From contig CM059975.1 in NCBI GenBank assembly GCA_030490835.1, positions 52,195,174-52,259,173 of the forward strand: a stretch of 64,000 nt of DNA, in the 5' to 3' direction. Source of the stretch: Annona cherimola (Eukaryota; Streptophyta; Magnoliopsida; Magnoliales; Annonaceae). Position numbers and translations under genes: made by a program. Below are positions 37,200-47,004 of the stretch, one piece after another. Numbering within the stretch: position 1 is the stretch's first letter; each line of letters starts with the position of its first letter. The notes beneath the pieces were generated by a model that was given only the letters and a program-made list of their open reading frames with translations, made no database searches and was not told the DNA's origin.

Positions 37200-38305
37200 G
37201 TAAGCAAGCGAACTTTTCAAATTATGGATTTTTCTCTATATGTTGAAATGATGATTATGTAAATGATTTTATGATTATGTTTTGATGAATGGGAAAACAC
37301 AAATTTTGAAAATGACGGTTTTAATGCAAAGCCATAAGTTTTGAAAAATGATGGCTTTAAGGAAGAGCTTCAAGGTTTGCTTCATGGGAAGCAAGCAATG
37401 TTTTTAAGATAAAGAATTTATCACGAGTGTTGCCATGGATTGACAATGCTTTATGTTAATAGGATTGAGAAATTTTCTTATAAGTAAGTAAGTTCTTCAT
37501 GATGTAAATTTTACAGAATTTTATGTTTTATGTCAATGACTTTAAGAATTTTCTTTTAAGTAAGCAAGTTCTTTATGATGTTGTTTCAAAAGTATTTTAT
37601 AAGAATAAGGGAGTTTTACCCTTTTTCATAAAATGACATTTATGAATAAATTTTGAATTATTTTTACAACAATTTGTGATAAATAATTATGTTTATGAAA
37701 GAAAAAGAAAAAGAAGATATGATTTATGAAAAAGATTGGTTTTGCTATGTCAAGATAATTAAATATAAATAATAATTTGGACATAGTCCATATGTTTTGA
37801 AAAGATATTTGAAAAGTTTTGATTTCCTTTAGATAAGGAAATCTATGATAAAAATATCTTGAAAAATATTTACACGAATGTCATTGGATGGGATTTAAGG
37901 ATAACCAACCTAATAAGTGATTTCATAAAATGGTTTAATTTCGGGTTGCTAAATGGCTTGCAAAAGATTATGCAAGCCCCCCTTTAGATAAAAATGATAA
38001 GATTTACATGTGGACAAGAAGTTAGTTTAAGAGTGGTTGAGAAGGGGTTGGTATAATTGCATAACTTTTGTGAGCAAAAGGCCTCGAAATGGAAACCCAA
38101 AAAATGCTAGGAAAAAGTATGATCTAAAAGTTTTGAAATTCTTTTATCATAAGGATTTTTAAGATGTATTGTTTCTCAAACATTTCAAATGTTTATCAAA
38201 ATATTTTACTCAAAATATTTCTAGAAGAATTTAAGGAAGGTCATCCTAAAATTAGATTTCAAATGACAACTAGTTTAAAGTGAGTGCGCTCGCTTTACAA
38301 GTTGA

Positions 38306-38468
38306 CACGGACTACAGTCTGTGATGCGTTTTCAAAAATGATTTTTAAAGATACAGACTTCGGTCTGTGATGTTTTGCAAGTATGGATGCAGGCTGCGGT
38401 CTGTGATCCCGGTTTTAAAGGACATGTGCTGCGGTCTGTAGTTCTTTAAACCAAACGGACAGCGGTCC
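38306..38468 (+). repeat. Array of UNCG-loop hairpins (copy B2)
   Basis: CACGGAC-TACA-GTCTGTG (38306-38323, one G-U pair), ACAGAC-TTCG-GTCTGT (38353-38368, perfect), CAGGC-TGCG-GTCTG (38390-38403, one G-U pair), a decayed unit near 38428, and GGAC-AGCG-GTCC (38457-38468). Confidence 0.85.
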
Positions 38469-39022
38469 ATCAGGATGATGTATGGTGCACCAATACGAGG
38501 AAGAGGCCGGTTGTAGAGTACGATCGGGATGACCGGGGCTCACTATACATAAGGTTAAGTCACTAAGGGATGGTAGAAGTATCAGCGGCGCCCTCCCTGA
38601 GATGGGAGCAGGATGAATGAACAGTCGCCCGGCTAGCGTGCTATTAAGGATTCTCTTCCAAAAGGTAGCATGATCACTTGTTAAGTATCACTACTGGATG
38701 GAGAGAAATGCATTTGCTTATGTTTTGCTTTTGAAAAGCCCGAAGATTGGGACACGAAAGTATATTTTTATGAAAGTTATCCTAAAGGGATTTTTATGAA
38801 ATGATTACCTAAAAATAGGGTGTTTTACACAAAAGTGTAAATAACAGGAATGAAAAGAAATATTTTTATGCAAATGCATTTATGAAAGTGAATTATGTAT
38901 TTGATATGCCTTGTTTGTTATAAATAAGCCCCAAGACAGGGGTTATGAAAAGGATTTATGTCAAACTTGGTTTTAGACATAAGAATGTACATTTCCAAAG
39001 AATTTAAATAATAAGTGTTTAT

Positions 39023-39511
39023 GGACATGAGAATGTCCAATGCCAAAGTATTTTAATGGAATGTATTTTAGGACATATGAATGTCCATTGTCAAGAAAGT
39101 CATGTCAAAAATGTTTTGAGATATCAAATGTCTCTTAGCTAAAGAAATTTTATGATGAAAAATATTTTTGGATATAGAAATGTCCTTTGCCGAAAAGGCT
39201 TATGTGAATGATGTTTTAGGACATGAGAATGTCCTTCTCTAAAAAGGATTTATGAAGAAAATATTTTGGACGTAGAACGTCCACTAATGAAAGATGGTTT
39301 TATGTATACGTTTTAGAACATTGAAAATGTTCATACAAAACCAAAGAAAATTAATTAAAGAGGGTAAAACGCATATGTTTTGCCTTAAAAAGCCCAGACA
39401 TGTCTTGTGAATGATTTTAAGAATGATGTTTTATGAAAATGTTCAAGGACATGGAACTGTCCTTATGAACAAGGGATTTTATGACAATGTTTTAGGACAT
39501 ATAAATGTCCT
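39023..39511 (+). repeat. Array of about 49-bp units with covarying hairpins (copy B2)
   Basis: Stems: GGACAT-GAGA-ATGTCC (39023), GGACAT-ATGA-ATGTCC (39071), GAGATAT-CAA-ATGTCTC (39118), GGATAT-AGAA-ATGTCC (39169), GGACAT-GAGA-ATGTCC (39219), GGACGT-AGA-ACGTCC (39268), GAACAT-TGAAA-ATGTTC (39316), AGACATGTCT (39396), AAGGACA-TGGAAC-TGTCCTT (39445), AGGACAT-ATAA-ATGTCCT (39494). Start-to-start spacing is 47-51 bp except one step of 80. Arm changes are matched or leave G-U pairs. Confidence 0.88.
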
Positions 39512-41707
39512 CAGGAAAAAAGGTGTTCAAGATGTTTATGAAAAAGGTTTTCAAAGAAGTCTTGCCTTAATGATAAAATGCTTGCTTACTAAGTTGTTAC
39601 TCACGTTTTGTTTTTCCAAACCTTAGACAGGTACCGAGATATTCAAGAGGTTTCAAACCTAAGCAATGAAGGAAGGTATGTGATGGTAGCCATGATGTAT
39701 GGATAGCATGGTTTCAAGTACTAAGGTATGTTTATGTATATATGAACTTAATTAGAATTTTAAGTTCCATGTGCATCAATGAATGAATGTATGAATGTAA
39801 GGAATGTAAATGTTATGATTTAGTCAAGAAGACTATCATTGTAGGAAAGTATGAAGAGATGCTATGAATGAAATGATGAAATTTATTACAAGTGTATTGT
39901 TGCTTGTATGATATTGTCATGTAAAGCAATGAATGATGATAAAAAAAAAATTTGGACGAATTCCAATTAAGAACCCACCGCGTGATCAGGGCAACAATCC
40001 TGATTCACATTTACCAATCAATAAGGTCTAGAGGTAAGGAAGTGACGTCTCAGTTTGGGGCGCCACAACGATACTCTACTCATTCTTTATTACTTGATCG
40101 GCACGTATACTTACATTAAAATGAGCATTTTAATTAGACATATACGCAGCTCGTCAATGGGCCCAAAATCTAGAAAATCAAGGGCTTATAAGGTGCATAT
40201 GGACGTTCCAAGTAAGAGGGTTCGAGAGAGAAAGATTCAAGGAGAAAAATATCCAAACCATGACAGTTGTTGCACGTCCCTGGTTCAGCAAGAAAAGGGC
40301 AAGAAAAATGGGAGAAGAAGAGAAAGAAAAAGGGAACAGAAGCAAGAAATTCAAGTTAGGAAAGTTGAGTTCAAGTTTGATTCAATTCAAGTAAGTTTAT
40401 CTTGAATTTTGAATATTTAAACCAAGTTTTCTACCTCCAATTATGGGTCATGAATATGACTCATAAAGAACCTTTCAAGGATGATTTATGATGCTCTTGA
40501 TTAGGATAGTAAACGAGGATTGAATGTGATGTATGAATTCAAGGGTTTAAAGAAGTTAAATGGGATGCTAGGCTTGAATATGATGATTAAACCTAGCTAA
40601 AGTTTTCTTAATTCCACATGTTAAGTTGCTATTTTGATTTATTATCATGATTATATGATGATTCATGATTAAATGAATTACATATATATATTGATTTGCA
40701 TATAAGACATGAACCCTAGAAAGGATAGGAATTAGGGTTACATGTATGACCCAATTTTCATATTTTTATGCTAAATATGATACATGAATTAGATCAAATG
40801 ATTTATGGATGATTTAGAAGGTAAAATACTCTAAATCTAAGGTACTTTGGATGTTCAAAATGGGTTGGAAAATCTTGCCCAAAATCTGAACTTTAGGGCA
40901 TGTGTAGGAACGTCCAAAGGAGGAGTGTAAGGGTTACTCAAAACGCATATGGGTATTACTGTTTTAGAAGCAATTAAACTATGGATTTTAAATATGTTAT
41001 AATACCCTAAATTTGATTTAAGAAAAGTATGATTAGTTGCTGGAATTAAGAGATTAAAAATCTGTTTTAATTAAAGTACCGAAAGGGACGTTGAAAGTGT
41101 GTAAACGTGTCCAAAAGTTGCTATTTTTGAACCCTTTGATTAATGGATTAAAATTTCATAAAAATACTCAAAATGAAGTTTTGATTAAGAAGTTTAATCA
41201 TGCTGAATTAGGAAGAAAGTTTCTGATTTGAAAATTTTTAAGAAAAACATAATCTGTGTTGTAAAATGAGCATGTATGGAGAGATAAGCATGAATAAATG
41301 ATAAATGAATTTTATGGGTTGTTAAAATGCAAAAATGCATAAAAATATGATGAAATGAATGAATTATGTTGCTATTTTGATAAATAATGATAATCTCAAA
41401 TTTTGGGATTAATATATGAGGTTTAGGACGTCAATTAAGTGCTTAAGATGAGCATGACATGTGAACTATGAAAAATATATGAAAATGATAAATGGGAGTA
41501 ATGAACCTCCATATGGTGATTAATGGATATATTATGATATATATGAATGTTACCTTACATATGGGTATTGAACATGTGGTGTAATGAATGGTATGATTTA
41601 TAAGAATGTGTTATGTATGTGTATGTTAATGAAAATGGGTTGGAAAACTGAGTTGAATGCAAGCAAACGAAAATTATATGAATGCTATGTCATTCTTACG
41701 TGTTTAG

Positions 41708-41752
41708 GCAAAGGCAAAAAAAAGGTCGATCAGGAAAGCTAACGTGATCAAG
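41708..41752 (+). other. Exon-like island in gypsy LTR (copy A3), 45 nt
   Basis: Reads CTTACGTGTTTAG|GCAAAGG...GATCAAG|GTAAGCAAGC. Same position in the LTR as the other copies, upstream of the structured island at 41999-42152. Confidence 0.5.
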
Positions 41753-41998
41753 GTAAGCAAGCAATTTTCTAAATGATTTTTGTTTCTCAACTTATTCTAA
41801 AATGGTTGCAAATGATGTTCTAATTACTTTGATTTGTTTAACAAGTGATATTTGAATTTATTTCTAAGGTATTTAAGGATAGTCATTCCTTAGTTCAATA
41901 TGTGATAAAACGATCCTTTTATTTGAGATCTGATTTGCATAACTGCTTTATTAAATATTTATGAAAAATACTGACTTATGAATTTATGAAAGAAAAAT

Positions 41999-42152
41999 CA
42001 TGCTAGCATGTCAAAGATGAATTTTATAAATGGTTCATGTACACAAAGCATTAGGTCCACCCTAAATGTGTAAGTGGACCGATTGTCCCCCTTTGGTATG
42101 ACCAAGTTGCTAAATAGGCCAAAAGCCGACAGTGCCCTCCCTGAGATGGGAG
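41999..42152 (+). ncRNA. Candidate structured RNA island (copy A3, best preserved)
   Basis: Palindrome CATGCTAGCATG (41999-42010), GGAC-CGATT-GTCC (42076-42088), TTGGT-ATG-ACCAA (42093-42105), GGC-CAAAA-GCC (42117-42127), CTCCC-TGAGAT-GGGAG (42137-42152). All four hairpins are intact here. Loop changes (GTG to ATG; GAT to AAAA) spare the stems relative to 22798-22927. Confidence 0.5.
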
Positions 42153-42250
42153 AAGACGGAAACGGATGGTTGTATAGCTAGCTTCTATCCTATGACGGAC
42201 ATGTTTTACAATCTTGCATCACATTATGCATGACATACCTGTGATGGGTA

Positions 42251-43930
42251 TAAGGTGTTGGAAACAAGTATTGGAATCAATGGCAAAATAAGCAAGGTAT
42301 ATGTTTTGATGATTAACAACTCAATTTGAGTAATTTTTGGCTACTAACATGTTTGTGAAATGTTTAAAGGATATAAGAATGAAGAATATGAAGTCTTACA
42401 GGTCAAGTCGATTCCCAAGTCAACTCAGGCATCGACTTAGGTCAAGTCGATCCCCAAGTCGACTCCAGCATCAACTTCAAAGGCTATTTTTTGGCCAGCA
42501 CTGAAAATGAGGAGCAAGAGCTGTCGAAGTCGTACACGAAGTCGACTTCGCATGCGACTTGGGCGAAGTCGCAGACTAAGTCGACTCTAGGATCGACTTC
42601 AAACTACCAGCACTGAATTTGAAGAGTAAATTCACAGACCAAGTCGACTTGACATACGACTTGAGTGAAGTTGAAGACCAAGTCGACCCAAACATTCAAC
42701 TTGGATCAAATGAAGATAAATCAAGTTCAAAGCAAGCAGTCTTACATGAAAATCCAATTTAGATTGAGGAATGATTATTTGGACATCTCCATGAACTTCA
42801 AGATTCAAGTATTCAAGACTTCAAGACACGGAGCTAAAATTTTTCAAGCTAGAATGATCATACAAAGTTCCAAACGATATAAATCAGTGGAAGAACAATT
42901 AATATGAAGAAAATCAAGCAACCAAAGTCATGTCCAAGGAATTCAAGTTCATCTAGCAAGCAAAGAAAGTGAAGTCGCATCGAAGTCGACTCCAGCAGTG
43001 ACTTGGTCAAGTTCAAGTCCAAGTCGACCTAAAATAGGGACTTGGAAAATTGTTGAAAACCGAAGTCGCACCTGAAGTCAAATCCACATGCGACTCGGGT
43101 CAAGTTCAAGATCAAGTCGACCTAAGGAAGAACTTGAGTAGCTTACTGAAGACTGAAGTCGCACTCGAAGTCGACTCCACCTGCGACTTGGGTCGCACGG
43201 TCAGAAATTTTTTAAACGTTAGCACATTAAATACACACCACTAACCCTCAAATGTTCAAATTCTTCCACCATTATAAATAGACATTCAAATGAACGTGAA
43301 AGAAAGTAGAGAAAGAACATAGAGGAAATACTAAGGTCTAAAATCCACTTTCTCTTTGCTTTGAGTGATCTATACAAGCTTTGAAGGAAGAACCAACACC
43401 AACTTGCTGCATGCTCCAACACCGATCAAATCGTCTCTTCTACGAGTTCTTCCACGTGCTGAAACTTGCCTACACAAACTGTAAAGTATAGATCTCTTTT
43501 CTTTTAATCTGTTATTTGGTTTGTTGATACTTGGTTTGATATTGGTGTTTCAAACCAAGTGATAGCAAAGTAGCATTGTGACTAGAGAGGGACTCGTCAC
43601 CTACTTGTACTGTGAGTTGTATATGCCCCCTAGAGCTAAAATCTAGAAGAGAGAAGAGGCTCTAGTTTTATTTGTGAAATACATAGTGGAACCCAAGTCA
43701 CAAGGGGTGTGAGCTTGGAAGAGTGGAGTAGGGAAGGTTGTCCGAACCACTATAAAATCTTGTCCGTTGATTTGCATTTCTGCTTTCATTATCTTATTGG
43801 TTTCCATTTGTTTCATTAAAGGGGACTGAACTAAATCGGGGAAAATTTTCTGTTTAAGTGAAAAAAATTTAATACCCAATTCACCCCTCCCCTCTTGGGT
43901 AATTGGCGTAAACTCGGGACCAACATAAAG
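42251..43930 (+). mobile_element. Sirevirus-like copia solo LTR, TSD TAAGG/TAAAG
   Basis: The LTR is 42256-43925 (1670 bp; TGTTGGAAACAAG to GGGACCAACA). Flanks TAAGG (42251-42255) and TAAAG (43926-43930) differ at one base. GTCGAC dyad clusters lie at about 42405-42700 and 42970-43200, with a TATA box TATAAATAG at 43273-43281. It splits the gypsy solo LTR copy A3. Apparent frames at 42665-42907 and 43050-43244 are by-products of the dyad array. Confidence 0.88.
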
Positions 43931-44512
43931 AACATGTTTTCATGATATACCCTCAAGTGGGTATAATTTGGTTTTCCAAGATGTTTTAAGTAAAATATGT
44001 TGCCTAAAAAATGAGTTGCCTGAAAAATATTCAGCTTGCTTATTGAGTTTCGACTCATGTTTTGTTTTCCAAACCCATAGACAGGTGAAAGAACGAGGGT
44101 GGCAAAGGAGCATAAATTGAGCATTGAAGAATGTAAAACTTTATGATCATTTATATGTGGCACTTATGATGAATGGTTGTAAAATGACTTGACCTTGCTT
44201 TTATGATGTTCTTATACGAGTGATGTTATATCATATGCTTCATAGACAAGTGTTTAAGGGATGTTGAGCATGTTATGAATAACTACGATTATCTATGAAA
44301 TAATATGTGTGTATCAGGACAAAAATGGACTAAATGGACACTTGATGGAAGATAGCATAAAACTAACTCCTAAGGAATAATGCTTAAGTGAATAAATATT
44401 CATTAAATCCCGCTATGTGATAGGGCAACAATTCTGATCACATTTACCAGTCAATAATAATCCCAGAGTAAGACTTAGGATGTGACGTTTGGGTTGGGGG
44501 AGCCACAGTTAA

Positions 44513-45080
44513 GGGCGGACACCTACCTTAACTCGGCTACCTAATTTTCATTCCATACATGACTCTCATTCACCCTGGCATTAAATACCCCATTCACATG
44601 TGTCGTTCTCATGTAGAGAAGTATTTGCACAATGCTTTTGAACACCATTCTAATATAGCAATATTTAATTCAAAGAAATATTTGCATAATCCTTGTGAAC
44701 ACATAAGCGAAAATCAATTTATCTTATGAAATCATAAAGATAGGATGTTAAAACAATAGTTTAATTGAGGTGAAGGAATGACCATCCTTAAATAATTTTA
44801 AAAACACTCAAGTAAAGCATTTGAGAAAAAGAACACTTTTGTAAAATTGTTGTTTGCTTACAAGCAAATCTTAGAATCATTAATATAAAGCTCTTTCAAA
44901 TATTTCAATTTTTGAGATGAAATCAACATTTTTAAAAGTTTTCTTGCTTACCTGTGACAATCCTCTTGAGCATTACATCTTTTCTTTGCCTTTTCCTAAA
45001 CAAGTGAAAATGATTTCCTTATACATATACATGATGTCTTGTGCTTGCACGCATTGTCTTTTATCAATTCACATACACAT
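44513..45080 (-). repeat. 5' LTR of gypsy element 2, second part, truncated
   Basis: Continues the minus-strand LTR after the solo LTR insert, with the gag-side half at 23898-24792. It contains the exon-like island on the minus strand (44952-44995: TTTAG|GAAAAGG...CACAG|GTAAGCAAG). It ends at the copia insertion at 45081; the LTR start is not seen. Confidence 0.72.
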
Positions 45081-46716
45081 TGTTGGTCCCGAGTTAATGG
45101 CAATTACCCAAGAGGGGAGGGGTGAATTGGGTATTATGAAAATTTAAAACTTAAATAGAAACTTTTACCCTGGATTAATCTAGTCCCCTTTTATGAAGAA
45201 ATAAAATGGAAAACAATATAATGTAGAGAACAGAAATAGAAATCAACACACAAGGTTTTATAGTGGTTCGGGCAACCTCCCTACTCCACTCTTCCAAGCT
45301 CACACCTCTTGTGACTTGGGTTCCACTATGTATTCCACGAATACAACTAGAGTCTCTACTCTCTTCTAGATTCTAGCTCTAGGAGGCATATACAACTAGA
45401 GCCTCTGCTCTCTTCTAGATTCCAGCTCTAGGGGGCATATACAATCAACCCAAGTAGGTGATGAGTTACACTCCAATCACAACTCTACTTGCAACGTCTT
45501 GGTTTCAATCACTAAACTTAAACCAAGCACTAAAATAATCAATAGTGTAAGAATAAAGAAGATCTACATTTCACTGATTTGTGTAGCAAGTTTCAGCTTG
45601 AGGAAGAATCTGTAGGAGCAACCGATTGTGTTTCGTTGAAGCAAATCGCAACTTTGAAGCTTGTTCTTCCTTTGAAAGTGTATAGATCACTCAAATTTAG
45701 AGAAAAGAAAATAAGAACTCTTGCTTGCACTTCTTTCCTCTCTTTAGACTCTGTCTTGTTTGTATTCACGTTTGCTTGAGTGTCTATTTATAGAGGAGGG
45801 AAGAATTTGAACGTTATACAAGTGGTTGGCACGTAATAAATGTTCCAACATTCGAAAATTCGAACGTTACTTTCCCAAGTCGCAGGTGGAGTCGACTTCG
45901 TCTGCGACTTGCGACTTTGCCCAAGTCGCATGCTGGAGTCGACTTCGTGTGCGACTTCGGCAGCTCTTCAGTTTCCAAGTCTGAGTTTTGGGTCGACTTG
46001 GTTTCAGACTTGGCCTCAAGTCGATCTTGGAGTCGAATTGGGATGCGACTTGACCAGTTTTTGTGCCAAAACAGTTTGATCCTTGTTGATTCACCTCTTG
46101 TTTGCTTAGCTTCTTTCCTTCAATTATTTTCATTTTGGATTAGCTTCACATTTTGTAAACCTTGTGAATCTTGAAGAGCTTGAAAACTTGTATGGTTAAT
46201 TTATCTTTGATTCATGCACCTTGCTTGCTTTAATTTTTTATTAGTCTTCATATCTTGAGTTGTCTTCATCTTGAAATGAGCTTGAACCTGTGTCTTGAAC
46301 TTTGAGAACCTCAAGTCGATCTTGGGGTCGACTTCGTCTGCGACTTCGAAATGTTCTGTCCCAAAATCAACGCTGGAAGGAACTGTGCATCTTCAAGTCG
46401 ATAGGAGTCGACTTCGTCTGCGACTTGGCTTCCAAGTCGCAAGTGGAGTCGACTTGGCCTGCGACTTCATCTGTTCACCTTCTAAATTCAAATCTGTCCT
46501 TCAGGTTCCGTTTGAAGTTGAATGTGGAGTCGACTTCGGGATCGACTTCACCCTAAGTCGAAGTCTGAGTCGACTTGGAAATCGACTTGGCTAATTTCAT
46601 TCCTTAAGACATTCAACACATTCATTAGTAATCATTTATACTCAAATTTGACTTTGTTAATCATCAAAACTTATGCTTTGGTCAATTTTGTTTTGTTTTA
46701 AACATTGTTTCCAACA
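45081..46716 (-). repeat. 3' LTR of Sirevirus-like copia element (-)
   Basis: 1636 bp, plus-strand TGTTGGTCCC to TTTCCAACA. The left flank CACAT would be the TSD; its partner is not visible because the 5' end of this element is lost. On the minus strand there is a TATA box TATAAATAG (45784-45792) and GTCGAC dyad clusters at about 45873-46060 and 46310-46590. It adjoins the polypurine tract at 46717. Confidence 0.92.
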
Positions 46717-46729
46717 ATCTCCCCCTTTT
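46717..46729 (-). other. Polypurine tract of copia element (-)
   Basis: The minus strand reads AAAAGGGGGAGAT directly before the LTR start TGTTGGAAAC. Strong, typical Sirevirus-like plus-strand primer. Confidence 0.9.
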
Positions 46730-47004
46730 CGATGATTGACAAAACTAATTTGAGTTTGTATCTTTCAGAAAAATCATATTCATATAATTCCCAAAACAGA
46801 ACATCAAATATCTTTCAAACAGAGCATGAAACAAACATTTGAGCATAAAACATATTTCATATCATCATGATTCATACAGATTACAATGTAAAGCAAAAAG
46901 AAAACCTATATACAAGCTACCCAACCCAAAAATACTCTAAAACCTATGTCATGTCCTAAAACTCACTCAAAACAAACTCTATCCTATCTCCCCCTTTTTG
47001 TCAA
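46730..47004 (-). other. Non-coding region between envelope-like gene and polypurine tract
   Basis: About 275 bases, AT-rich, with a CTCCCCCTTTTTG at 46988-47000 on the plus strand that is a second polypurine-like motif on the element strand. No gene seen. Confidence 0.55.

Larger units (their letters stand above)
35141..40072 (+). mobile_element. Gypsy solo LTR (type B, 4922 bp), TSD ACGAT
   Basis: The LTR is 35146-40067 (TGTGATAGCC to GGGGCGCCACA), with ACGAT at 35141-35145 and 40068-40072. It holds a GA-rich stretch (35339-35395), donor-like GA|GTAAGTACG (35439), exon-like island (37153-37199), a duplicated segment (about 37469-37504 and 37545-37580), UNCG hairpin array (38306-38468), CTCCC-TGAGAT-GGGAG near 38594, GGACAT hairpin array (39023-39511), and TTTTTCCAAACCTTAGACAG|GT (39612-39632). 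No coding sequence. Confidence 0.95.
25884..40161 (+). mobile_element. Tat/Athila-like solo LTR, TSD GTGGG/ATGGG
   Basis: Starts TGATAACTCATG at 25889 and ends CAGCTCGTCA at 40156; flanks are GTGGG (25884-25888) and ATGGG (40157-40161), one difference. Net length is about 1.6 kb after removing the two inserts. Own sequence lies at 25889-26787, 34513-35145 and 40068-40156. The end block (TAGGAACGATACTCTACTC, GATCGGCACGTATACTT) resembles the end of Tat/Athila LTRs, so the clade is an inference. A 143-codon open frame at 26086-26517 has no recognisable domain. Confidence 0.8.
24788..44512 (+). mobile_element. Gypsy solo LTR (copy A3), TSD GTTAA, host of a deep nest
   Basis: The LTR starts TGTGATACCC at 24793 and ends GGGGGAGCCACA at 44507, with GTTAA at 24788-24792 and 44508-44512. 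After removing the insert at 25889-40156 (plus its TSD copy) and 42256-43925 (plus TSD), about 3.77 kb remains. Own sequence lies at 24793-25888, 40157-42255 and 43926-44507. It carries a donor-like AA|GTAAGTTT (40391), the exon-like island (41708-41752) and the structured island (41999-42152). No coding sequence. Confidence 0.9.
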
